Shown piece by piece: positions 27,204 to 36,300 of a stretch of DNA of 45,488 nucleotides. The DNA lies in NCBI GenBank assembly GCA_018266875.1, contig JAFDZR010000036.1, forward strand, positions 1 to 45,488. The letters run 5' to 3'. The notes beneath the pieces are model-generated. The model ran no database searches and was not told the DNA's origin. It worked only from the letters and a program-made list of their open reading frames with translations. Every line of letters starts with the position of its first letter. Position 1 is the stretch's first letter. Made by a program: the position numbers and the translations under genes. Origin of the DNA: Bacteroidota bacterium (GTDB lineage: Bacteria > Bacteroidota > Ignavibacteria > Tepidaquicellales > Tepidaquicellaceae).

Positions 27204-27318
27204 GCCTGATAGAATAAAATCTTTCCTGAAAAAGCTTGGATTCTGGGGTTTAATGCTTTTACTTGTAAAAGGACTTATGTGGCTTTTCTTACCGTATATA
27301 ATTTCCAGATTTTTTTAA
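27193..27318 (+). CDS. Small hydrophobic membrane protein
   Basis: A 41-residue reading frame starts at TTG 27193, overlapping the last 11 bases of the ABM gene in another frame, and ends at TAA 27316-27318. After a short charged start (MQDKPDRIKSFLKKLG) it is one transmembrane helix (FWGLMLLLVKGLMWLFLPYII). The pattern FLKKLGFWGLM..LVKGLMWL resembles small one-helix proteins that I recall from Bacteroidota genomes, but I cannot name a function. Reading frame, overlap and clear hydrophobic character argue it is real; no RBS of strength is evident. Confidence 0.5.
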   Translation: MQDKPDRIKSFLKKLGFWGLMLLLVKGLMWLFLPYIISRFF

Positions 27319-27935
27319 AGCAGTTCGGTTCATAATGAAGAGTAACTTTGAAAAAGCTTTTGGTATACGGAGTTTTTACATTTAAAAAAAGTTAAAGCAT
27401 TTTACAATATTTTTGAGAGAGTTTTAAGATTTAAGATATAACAAAAGATATGATGATATAACATGATAATACATAATGATAAGGCATAAAGTCATATTGC
27501 CATGTTTGTTAAGCTGAATTCCTGTATTCCTGAATTGTCCTGCATTTTAATTCATCATATTTTTATTCGGTTTTAAAAGAAAAGATAATGAACCCGGTCG
27601 GGAGAATATCATATGGATCTTAATTTTAGAATTAAATTCTGATCTGTATAAATTTAAAAAGTATTAATTTGGTTAGCAGAGATGTTGCATAATTATATTT
27701 AGAATAGCTCCAAATGGTAAAGTATTATTCCAGATTGATCCAAAATAAATTTTCTGAGAAACAAAAAAAAATGTATTAAAACAGCCGTAATTCAGGTAAT
27801 GACTAAAATCAGCTAATGAATTCCGGAGATATGATAAAAATCATAGTTGTTTATAATATACATTACTAATTTGACACGAAAGAAAAACCCAAAATGAATT
27901 TTTACTAACTACAAATTAAATCAGCCAAACAAAAA
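27319..27935. other. 617-base intergenic region
   Basis: I see no gene. It is AT-rich with no clear RNA structure. A promoter-like pair lies near its end (27847-27873). Confidence 0.5.
27847..27873 (+). promoter_or_regulatory. Possible promoter of the lipoprotein/TonB receptor pair
   Basis: TTG at 27847-27849 and CTAATTTG ending at 27873, 16-17 bases apart, loosely fit the -33/-7 pattern (the -7 box differs from TAnnTTTG). The next gene starts at 27936. Confidence 0.3.
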
Positions 27936-28466
27936 ATGAAAAAACTAATTAAACACCCTTTATTCTCAGTTCTTCTTGCTGTAATAATAACAGTATCAGT
28001 TTACAGCTGTTCAGAAGACAATAACACAGTAACACCTCCAAGCGGACCTGCAGATAAAACGATCAATGGAACTGTGAACTTTGTGGATACCAACTTTATA
28101 CTCACAGGCGGAACATATTTAATTTCTGCATATCCTTCAACCGGATGGCCGCCTATGGCAGGACCGACAGCTTATGACACTTTAAAGATCTCCAGAACGA
28201 ACAACGTTTTGAATTTGAGTTATAACTATACATTAAGCGATATCAATCCGGGAGATTATGTGATTTCTGTCGGATTCAGAAAAACAACAGGCGGACAGAG
28301 TCCGATAATGTCGGTTTACGGATGTGACACTGCAAGATTCCTTAACGGCGCCGGTTCATCATGTTTTCTGTCACCGCCTTTGAAAGCAACTATAGGTTCA
28401 TCAAATCAGGGAGTTGACGGAATAAACATGCTTTCGTGGTCAGATACAGCTAAAAAAGTATTTTAA
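27936..28466 (+). CDS. Lipoprotein of unknown function paired with a TonB receptor
   Basis: Residues 1-25 are a type II signal (KKLIKHP, hydrophobic stretch, VYSC with Cys at 25), so the protein is lipidated. The mature part has about 150 residues of beta strands with a proline/glycine-rich start, resembling an Ig-like or carboxypeptidase-regulatory-like sandwich. The family is not recognised. It ends 2 bases before the TonB-dependent receptor gene, and the two probably form a surface uptake pair. Confidence 0.7.
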   Translation: MKKLIKHPLFSVLLAVIITVSVYSCSEDNNTVTPPSGPADKTINGTVNFVDTNFILTGGTYLISAYPSTGWPPMAGPTAYDTLKISRTNNVLNLSYNYTLSDINPGDYVISVGFRKTTGGQSPIMSVYGCDTARFLNGAGSSCFLSPPLKATIGSSNQGVDGINMLSWSDTAKKVF

Positions 28467-28468
28467 GA

Positions 28469-30832
28469 ATGTTATTCAGAATTAAAAATAATGTTATAAG
28501 AGGGGACAGTATTTTAGGGATTAGAATATTGTTCCTTTTTGTTTTTCTTGTATGCGGAAATTGTATTTCCGCAGCTGATAATACTGCAGTCCTTAGCGGG
28601 AAAGTTGTAGACAAAGAGTCCAGCTCAATCCTTATTCAGGTAAATATTATTCTTGTGAATTCTGGCTCCGGAGATAAATATCAGACAGCATCTGATATTT
28701 CAGGCTCCTTTTCGCTGAGTAAAATTAAAAAGGGAAAATATTCTCTGAAAGCTTCCCACATTGGATATCTTGACTATGAAAAGGAAGTTGACCTTACTGA
28801 ATCTGATAAACTGGAAATGAACATTTATATGAACCCTGCGGAAATTGAAATTGAAAAAATAAATGTTACCTCATCCAAAACGGAAGTTACTCTTCAGCAG
28901 ACTCCATCTTCCATTTCTGTTGTCGGCAAAGATGAAATATTCAATAAGAATATTCTTACTTTTGATAATGTCCTCGAGGAAGTCCAGGGTGTTACGATCA
29001 ACAGAAGCAGCGGAATTAATGTGAGTTCGCTTTCAATCCGGGGCTCTTCTGATGTTGCAGGCGGCGGAATAGGTAACAGGGTTCTTCTCCTGCTCGACGG
29101 AAGACCGTCGCTTACCGGAGATTCCAAAGGCGCGTTATGGTCGCTTATACCTGTTTCGATAATCGAGAGAACCGAAGTCGTAAAAGGGGCTTTCTCTTCT
29201 CTTTACGGTTCCAGCGCAATCGGAGGAGTAGTAAATGTAATTACCAAAAAGCCGACATACAAACCTTTTACTGCAGTAAATATGAATTACGGCTTTTATG
29301 AAAAACTCTCAGACAGTCTTAAATTTACAGATAATCTTCAGACAATTTCAGGCGCTGATATTATTCACAGCAATACAATTAAGAAATTCTCTTATCTCGC
29401 TAATTTAAATTATAAAAGAAATGACGGTTATTCACAGCAGTCCGCTTATGATTTCTACAGTCTTACGGGTAAATTTACTTATGATGTGTTAAGTAACAGA
29501 GACCTTGAGGCAACGATACAGTATACGAAATCAAACAGCGATTTTCCGAGATACTGGAGGAAAGATGCCGGGAGTATAGCCGAACCCTATAAAGTAGCTG
29601 AATATTATATCGGTGACAAAATCAAAAAGAAGTCACAGAGTTATGATCTTTTTTACAGGGCAATTCCAAACAGCAGTTCAAAATATACAACCAGATTCTA
29701 TTACTATTACCTGAACAGTAATTCATATTACAATCCGAAAAACCCAGTCTCGATTCAGTTTGCGGATACAGGACAGGCGCTGAATACTTTTATAGATTCC
29801 TATAACATTGGTAATATTTCTCAGGTTGATTTTCAGCTCGGACGATCCAATTATCTTATCTCCGGACTTGATTTTCAAATGAATATCGTAAAATCAGATC
29901 CTGAGGAAATTCTTTACGGTAATCAGCAGATGAATAATTTCGGTCTGTTTGTCCAGGATCAGATGAAAATAATAAAAGACGGTAAAGGTGATGATATTCT
30001 TACTTCAACTATAGGGGTCAGAGGTGATTATAATAAAGTTATATCCGGGATCAGTTCCTTTCAGCTCAGTCCAAAGATATCTTTTGTATATACTCCGGTA
30101 ACTCTGAATTCACTTTTAAAGAATACCTCTTTCAGAATACTCGGAGGAAGAGCTTTCAGATCTCCATCTATCGCAGAGATTTATTTCAAGAAAGAACTCT
30201 TCGGAGGCTTTGATTTCATTTATAATCCGAATCTTAAACCAGAGGAAATGTATTCATTCGAGGTTGGTGTGAAAAAACAGTACCTGAACAGATTTACTCT
30301 CGATATATCATTTTTCTATAATTATTACGAAAACCTAATTCAGTACGTAAATATCGGAAATTCTATCTACGGTCCTTTTCAGGTTCAGAACGTTGCCAAT
30401 TCACAGATAAAAGGTTTTGAATTTTATCTCGATTACAATTCCCGGTTTCAGTTGTTCAAATTACCGCTGGATTATTATTTCAATCTGGGATATACTTTCC
30501 TGCAGGCAAGGGATCTCTCTGCCAACAGAAAAGATGATTTTCTTCCGTATAAACCGGAACACAATTTCAACTTCACCGCTAACATTACTTACTTTGATTT
30601 CAATCTGAATGTGAACGGAAGATATCTCAGTAAAGTGGATGAAGTGCTCTTCTATAAATTTGAAGAGCCGAAATCATATTTCCTTCTCAATACCAAGCTC
30701 AGCAGAAAAATAACCGGTAAGCTGTCTTTCTTTATTTCCATTGATAATCTGCTGAACGAGTCCTATCAGGAACTTGAGAGGATTCAGGCTCCGAACAGAA
30801 ATTATAATTCGGGTTTCTCTTTTGAGTTTTAA
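28469..30832 (+). CDS. TonB-dependent outer-membrane receptor
   Basis: Signal region about residues 12-35, then a carboxypeptidase-regulatory-like domain (about 38-130, GKVVDKESSSILIQVNI ... HIGYLDYEKEV), then the plug domain (about 140-265, with SSISVVGKDEI, VQGVTINRSSGINVSSLSIRG, VVKGAFSSLYGSSAIGGVVNVI) and a 22-strand-type barrel (270-787) with an aromatic C-terminal strand ending FSFEF. This is the colicin I/siderophore or vitamin B12-type receptor architecture with the Bacteroidota N-terminal extension, but no SusD partner. Ligand is unknown; iron chelates or B12 are plausible. Co-transcribed with the lipoprotein. Confidence 0.92.
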   Translation: MLFRIKNNVIRGDSILGIRILFLFVFLVCGNCISAADNTAVLSGKVVDKESSSILIQVNIILVNSGSGDKYQTASDISGSFSLSKIKKGKYSLKASHIGYLDYEKEVDLTESDKLEMNIYMNPAEIEIEKINVTSSKTEVTLQQTPSSISVVGKDEIFNKNILTFDNVLEEVQGVTINRSSGINVSSLSIRGSSDVAGGGIGNRVLLLLDGRPSLTGDSKGALWSLIPVSIIERTEVVKGAFSSLYGSSAIGGVVNVITKKPTYKPFTAVNMNYGFYEKLSDSLKFTDNLQTISGADIIHSNTIKKFSYLANLNYKRNDGYSQQSAYDFYSLTGKFTYDVLSNRDLEATIQYTKSNSDFPRYWRKDAGSIAEPYKVAEYYIGDKIKKKSQSYDLFYRAIPNSSSKYTTRFYYYYLNSNSYYNPKNPVSIQFADTGQALNTFIDSYNIGNISQVDFQLGRSNYLISGLDFQMNIVKSDPEEILYGNQQMNNFGLFVQDQMKIIKDGKGDDILTSTIGVRGDYNKVISGISSFQLSPKISFVYTPVTLNSLLKNTSFRILGGRAFRSPSIAEIYFKKELFGGFDFIYNPNLKPEEMYSFEVGVKKQYLNRFTLDISFFYNYYENLIQYVNIGNSIYGPFQVQNVANSQIKGFEFYLDYNSRFQLFKLPLDYYFNLGYTFLQARDLSANRKDDFLPYKPEHNFNFTANITYFDFNLNVNGRYLSKVDEVLFYKFEEPKSYFLLNTKLSRKITGKLSFFISIDNLLNESYQELERIQAPNRNYNSGFSFEF

Positions 30833-30886
30833 CAGATCTCTTCTCTTTTATCAGTTATTCTCCTGAATTTGCGGTTTTTTCAGTTT

Positions 30887-30929
30887 TCTAAGTATATCTG
30901 CTCTTTGAAAATGAGTAGATATACTTAGA
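30887..30929. repeat. 17-bp inverted repeat
   Basis: Arms 30887-30903 and 30913-30929 are reverse complements with one G-T mismatch and a 9-base spacer. No T-run follows, so a terminator is unlikely; a cruciform, small RNA stem or protein-binding site are possible. Confidence 0.7.
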
Positions 30930-31059
30930 TGAATTGTGAGTAACTACCTAATTCCATTTGCAGTAAATATGATTAATTTTAAACAGCAAATCTGAAAGAA
31001 TTCTAAATTCTTTTAATGCACCAAAACCGCAACATCTTTACCGATTTAACCTCATTTCT

Positions 31060-31096
31060 GCGGGCTCTGAATGATGATTCAGAGCCTGCACCTTTT
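31060..31096 (+). terminator. Probable rho-independent terminator
   Basis: Arms 31060-31072 and 31077-31089 pair over 13 positions with one G-U, 4-base loop, followed by ACCTTTTAATTT. It lies 228 bases after the TonB receptor stop, so it could end that transcript or a small RNA. Confidence 0.5.
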
Positions 31097-31292
31097 AATT
31101 TCAGTTTCTCCTTCTCAACTTTCTCAAAAACATATTAGGTGACTTCACTCAGTAATTTCCCGTATGTGTCCTTATTTTAATTAATACCAATTGTCGGTAA
31201 TTTTGATAAGTTATTTAAATTAACAATTACAAATCAAATGACTCGAAACTTTCAAATCCCACAATCCCATCTCAAATCTGCTGTTCCCTTAT

Positions 31293-31315
31293 AGCTCCGG
31301 ATTGATTCCGGAGCT
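31293..31315. repeat. 9-bp perfect inverted repeat
   Basis: AGCTCCGGA (31293-31301) and TCCGGAGCT (31307-31315) form a GC-rich stem with a 5-base loop, similar in layout to 31060-31089. No long T-run follows. Confidence 0.55.
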
Positions 31316-31407
31316 GCATTCCTCAGTTTCAAAATATATATATCGAAATGACTGTTTATTTTTCATATTAAAAAAATTATTATACATAAAATCAAAATTC
31401 CTTTAAA

Positions 31408-31554
31408 ATGAAACTGATCACTAATTCCATTCCATTTCATTTTATCTGCCTGATTTTCCTGTCAGTTTCAGTTCCGGTTTATTATCAGCCGATTGAAAGA
31501 TCAATTATAAAAATTCATTTTTGCAATAACATTTTAATTCTTATTTTTTATTAA
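31408..31554 (+). CDS. Possible 48-residue hydrophobic peptide
   Basis: An ATG at 31408 opens 48 codons, ending 17 bases before the GH19-like gene. It has two hydrophobic stretches (about residues 9-25, and 40-48) and no strong RBS. If real, it could be a membrane peptide accompanying the muralytic gene, but coding evidence is weak. Confidence 0.22.
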   Translation: MKLITNSIPFHFICLIFLSVSVPVYYQPIERSIIKIHFCNNILILIFY

Positions 31555-31571
31555 CTTAAATAAATCTTATT

Positions 31572-32243
31572 ATGGTTGACAAAGAAAAATTTTTTAAAAA
31601 GTATCCATACAGACCGCTCAGTCAGACAGGCGTAACGACCATTGAAAATATCATTAACCATTATGATGAGGACGACGGCTACAGAAATCTCAGACAGCTT
31701 GCCTATGTTCTCGCAACCGCTTTTCACGAATCTGCCGCTACCTGGAATCCTTCCATCAGGGAATACGGAAGAGGAAAAGGCAGGAAATATGGAATGCCTC
31801 ATGACCGGACAGGTCAGATCTATTACGGAAGAGGACTTTGTCAGCTTACTTGGTATTATAATTATGAAAGTTTCTCCAGGATACTCGGTGTGGATCTCAT
31901 TAATAATCCTGATCTTGCGCTTGAACCAAGGAACAGTGTTGACATTCTGATGATAGGTATGCGGGACGGGATTTTTACCAGGCACAAATTGAACATGTAT
32001 TTCGACAGCGATACTACCGACTGGGTCGGAGCAAGAAGAATTATCAACGGTATGGACAGAGCTAATCTGATCGCTTCCTATGCAAAGGCATTTTATAAAG
32101 GTCTCGACTACAAAGAAGAAGAAATTAAATCTGAAGAAGAAGAAGAGATCGTTAATGTGCAGAATCCGAAGAAATCACTCGCAGATGCTGAAGCGGAAAT
32201 TGTCAATAAAGTGGAACTCAACGGTAAAACTGTTAAACCATAA
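31572..32243 (+). CDS. GH19 chitinase/lysozyme-like protein
   Basis: A lysozyme-fold glycoside hydrolase of the GH19 type, which cleaves chitin or peptidoglycan glycan; phage endolysins use it too. The putative first catalytic acid is E53 in ATAFHESA and the second is E64 in SIREYG; the substrate-groove block YYGRGLCQLTW..NY is diagnostic. There is no signal peptide, so as made it is cytoplasmic. Residues about 180-200 form an acidic Glu-rich linker and the rest is an unassigned tail. It starts the four-gene cluster; patatin follows 33 bases on. Not obviously part of a prophage, since no phage structural genes are near. Confidence 0.82.
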   Translation: MVDKEKFFKKYPYRPLSQTGVTTIENIINHYDEDDGYRNLRQLAYVLATAFHESAATWNPSIREYGRGKGRKYGMPHDRTGQIYYGRGLCQLTWYYNYESFSRILGVDLINNPDLALEPRNSVDILMIGMRDGIFTRHKLNMYFDSDTTDWVGARRIINGMDRANLIASYAKAFYKGLDYKEEEIKSEEEEEIVNVQNPKKSLADAEAEIVNKVELNGKTVKP

Positions 32244-32276
32244 ATCAAATTAATTTTTTAAATCTGCAAAAACTTT

Positions 32277-33236
32277 ATGAAAAAGATTTTAACGATCGAC
32301 GGCGGTGGAATCAGAGGCGTGCTTCCTGCAAGACTACTTCATGAAATTGAAAAGACAGTTAAAAAACCTGTGTCTGAGATCTTTGATCTTATTGCCGGAA
32401 CATCAACAGGCGGCATTCTCGCGCTCTGTCTTACCAAACCTGATTCAAATGGCAAACCCGTTTATAAAGCTCTTGATATTCTTGAACTCTATGAAAATGA
32501 AGGAAAAAGGATCTTCAAAAAATCTCCGTGGAAGTCAACGATGTCAATGGGAAATCTTGTTGATGAAAAATTTCCCGTTAAAGGAATTGAGGATGTACTT
32601 GATATTTATCTCGGTGAAGCCAATCTTTCGGAAGCGCTTACAGATGTTATTATTCCAAGTTACGAACTCGAGCAGCGTATGCCGTTTTTCTTCAAATCCA
32701 GAAGAGCAAAGGAATCTGCCGACTATAATTTCAAAATGAAAGACGTTGCGCGGGCTACCAGCGCCGCTCCGACTTATTTTGAATCAATGAAATTAAAAGC
32801 TTCCCCGCCAATTGACTACTTTGCTCTCATTGACGGAGGTGTGTTCGCAAATAATCCCTCAATGTGCGCTTTCGCTGAAGCGAAAAAAGTTTACGGGAAT
32901 GAAGAGGAAATTCTGCTTGTCTCGCTCGGAACAGGCGAACTCACAAGAAGGATATCTTATGAGGAATCCAAAAACTGGGGATTGATAGGATGGGCAAGAC
33001 CTCTGCTCGATGTTGTCTTTGACGGCGTCAGCAGAACTGTAGAGTATCAGCTGAGTCAGATCCTTAATCCGGATGAAAGCAAGAAAAGATTTTTCCGGTT
33101 TCAGACCAGACTGGATGTTGGCAATGATAATATGGATGATGCATCCGCAACCAATATCAGAGTCCTTAAGCTCAAAGCGGAGGAAATGATCAGCAGCAGC
33201 AAAGGTGAATTCGAAGCTTTGTGTAAATTACTCTGA
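32277..33236 (+). CDS. Patatin-like phospholipase
   Basis: A soluble Ser/Asp dyad lipid acyl hydrolase. The oxyanion glycine motif DGGGIRG is at residues 8-14, the nucleophile S43 is in GTSTGG (41-46), and the dyad Asp is D186 in LIDGGVFANNP. All are intact, so it is probably active on phospholipids or neutral lipids. There is no signal peptide or membrane helix. Residues 155-172 (KDVARATSAAPTYFES) are also typical of plant-patatin-like bacterial members, some of which (CapV) act as effectors in CBASS defence; no cyclase, Cap2/Cap3 or other CBASS partner is present here. Spaced 33 and 83 bases from its neighbours. Confidence 0.93.
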   Translation: MKKILTIDGGGIRGVLPARLLHEIEKTVKKPVSEIFDLIAGTSTGGILALCLTKPDSNGKPVYKALDILELYENEGKRIFKKSPWKSTMSMGNLVDEKFPVKGIEDVLDIYLGEANLSEALTDVIIPSYELEQRMPFFFKSRRAKESADYNFKMKDVARATSAAPTYFESMKLKASPPIDYFALIDGGVFANNPSMCAFAEAKKVYGNEEEILLVSLGTGELTRRISYEESKNWGLIGWARPLLDVVFDGVSRTVEYQLSQILNPDESKKRFFRFQTRLDVGNDNMDDASATNIRVLKLKAEEMISSSKGEFEALCKLL

Positions 33237-33319
33237 AATTATTTCTTCAATAGTTTGTCATTAATTTCTCATTAGGTTCTCATTTTTTTTCAGTGGTATA
33301 TAAAATTAAATTCTGAATC

Positions 33320-36300
33320 ATGCCGCCTTTCTTTAACATCAGGGGTTTTTATAAGACCGATCCTCTCGACAAAGCTCCGCCGGCATTCCGGTATGCAGTC
33401 AATATAACTGTGACAGCTGTAATCTCAGCAGTATTGGTTTATCTTATCACCGATTATTTTCAACTGCTTGAATTCAAAAACTTCGGCGTGAAAGTATTCG
33501 AAGTAGTTGTCTTCGGATTTATCGCTGCGCCTGTTGTCATGTTTCTTAGAAAGTCGAGTTCAATATTTATTATGCTCGTAATTTTTATTCCTCTTTTCGT
33601 ATTTGATTTGTATCTTCAGGCCAATGTAAGGGATAATAATGAAATCGCTCTCTGGACTTATCTTCCGGGCACATTCATTGATAATGTGAAGATCCTTCCG
33701 CTGAGATTTCTCATGACTTTATCGTTTGACGCTTTTATAATTGGTCCCGTCTGTCTCTGGATCAGCAGGATTACAGCTCAGATTTTTTACGGGAAAAAGG
33801 AATTTACCGGAGCTGATTATCAGAAAAGAAAGGAGCTCTTCAGCGAAGAATGGTCTTCGGAAAAAATTGATAAGCCGCACAGGGATTTCGGATTTTATGT
33901 TCTGAGAATTCTCGGTTTCTCTTACCTTGCATATCTGCTGATACTTCTGCTTGGAATGCTCGGATCATCTCCGTGGCCTGAACAGATAGCAGACCTGATC
34001 TCAATGACTTATGTCAATCCAGCGCTTGCAGTAAATACTTTTTCAAAGATAGGGATAATGATTCTCCTGACTTTTATAGGAGCATATAATATAAAAGCCC
34101 GTTACTACTGCTGCTGGGGTTTGATAACGGGACATGCTGTATCAACTTTTAGTTCGCTGGGATTTTATTACTTTGCTGTTAATGAAACCAAAATTTCACA
34201 GTTCCTTCTCACGTCTGCAATAGTTGACGGAGTAATGATAATATTATTTTTCATAATATTATTTCAGTGCAGGTCAGTAAGTTATAAGGTCAGCGATGAG
34301 AAAGACTTTCCGTCCAATTTCTCACTGCCTACTCAGTTATCTCGGGTATTTCTATTTATTGTTTCGGCTGTTTCATTTCTGATGGTATTAACAGCTTTGT
34401 ATTTCAGAATATTTGCAGACGGAGGAAGCGGCGCAGGAGCTGTCTACGGTTATCCCGATCCCTCACTCGGAAATACGCTTACTCTGTATTTTACGGTTTC
34501 ATTCCTTGCATTCATTCTTGCAAAGAGTCAGGTGCTCAGGAAATATCTTTACAGCGTACTGCTGTTTCCTTTCTTCATCGGCACAATTGCCGCCGTAATT
34601 ATTTTTATTGTAAAAGACGCGCTGACAGGTTTGTATATAAAAAATGCAGCAGGTATTGAGATCGGAGTGGACTGGTATTTCATGATATTCATTGTTTGCA
34701 GTTCTCTGATATTCCTGCTTCTTACTGCTTTGAGAAAATTGTCCTATGACGTGGATTTCATAATATCCTCGCTCAATCCCTCCAGCGCTAAAAATGTTAT
34801 TGCACTCGCCGGAGCTTTCTTTGGTGAGGATGACAGAAAAAATTCCGGAATATTAAGATCAATTGACAGTTACATCAGCGGTATCAGAGGAAGGAAAAGG
34901 GGACTGCTGAATTTTCCGTTCTGGCTGATTGAGAATTTCTTTAATGTAATATTTTCATTTCATCCGGGATTATCCCTGATGAGCAGAGATGAACAGAGAT
35001 GGTTCATTAAAAAATATATGCTGAGAGATCCATCCGAATGTTCAAAAGCATTTGTTCCGATGATAGCTGATTTCAGTTTTCAGATCGGGCTCGCCGCAAA
35101 TGCAATGATAATGTTTGCGAATTATTCTGATTTAAATGAAAGAAAAAGGATCGGATATGTTCCTTTTTACGCAAGGGACAGAATGCAGAAGGAAATACCT
35201 TCGGAACCGGCTCCGTTCAAAAATATTTTCCCTCTTCCGAAATCTCCTGAAGATGAAAATAATTTCAGGAAACCGGCTGATGATACAGGAAAAAAATTCG
35301 TTGCGCCGAGAGTCATTTCGCCTGTTTGCGAAAATGAAATCCCCCCTGAAATGGATTACGTGATAATCGGTTCAGGCGCAGGCGGAGCTGTAATGTCTTA
35401 CCGTCTTTCAAAGAAAGTCTCGGATCCTTCAAAAATTCTTCTGATCGAAAGGGGAAACAGATATCAGCCGCTTCAGGACTTCAATGACATTGAAATGGAA
35501 ATGATGAGAAAGCTCTATAAGGAAGGCGGACTTCAGCAGACCAAGAAATTTACTATGTCCGTCCTGCAGGGTGAATGTCTGGGAGGAACGACGGTTGTCA
35601 ACAATGCCATCTGCATTGAAATGGAGGACGAAATTAAAAACAAATGGCAGAATGAATACGGTATTGACCTGAGCAGTATAAGAGCGGAATATGACAGAAT
35701 TGCCGAAGAGATTGATATTCACGAGCTTGAAGAAAAGGGAATCAACAGCAGTGTATCTGAAAGATTTAAAAAAGGCGTGCATGGATTTAATGAAAATTCG
35801 GATGAAAAGCTCAAAACAATATATCCGCTCAAGGCGAATTACAGAAATCTTATAGGTGATGAAAACTGGAATCTCGGAAATAAAAGACAGACCAAAAGAA
35901 CGATGCTGGAGACTTACATTCCCTGGAGCGAAGCAAACGGTGTAAATGTTCTTTCAAATTTAACAGCTCTGAAATTTACCTATTCAAATGGAAAGGCTGA
36001 CGGAGTAATAGTCAGAACTGAAAACGGAGAGACAAAAAAAATAAGAGTGAATAAAGCAGTCATTGTCTGCGGCGGAGTAATAGCAAGCAGTCATTTCCTG
36101 ATGCGCAGCGGTATCAGGGGAAATGTCGGAAAACGCATGAGCTGTAATTTTGCTTTTCCGGTTACTTTTCAGTTTGAAGAAACAATTAATGCTTTTGACG
36201 GAAATCAGATCACTCTCGGCGCGCTTGATGAAAAGAACCGCGCCGTATTTGAAACTTATTTCAATCCTCCGGCATCATTTGCTCTTTCTTCAGTGCCATT

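Larger units (their letters stand above)
30833..31571. other. 739-base gene-poor region with three hairpins
   Basis: Holds three strong inverted repeats: 30887-30929, 31060-31089 and 31293-31315, plus one short open frame (31408-31554). No other gene is seen. It separates the TonB receptor pair from the four-gene cluster downstream. Confidence 0.5.

Noticed and set aside
31408..31554. Confident holin call for the small peptide
   Set aside because: Two weak hydrophobic stretches alone do not support it, and there is no RBS; it is listed only as a low-confidence frame.
31572..32243. Prophage remnant
   Set aside because: The GH19 gene alone resembles an endolysin, but no capsid, tail, integrase or terminase gene is present.
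32277..33236. CBASS patatin effector (CapV)
   Set aside because: The motifs fit, but no nucleotidyltransferase, Cap2 or Cap3 gene is in the window, so the assignment is not supported.
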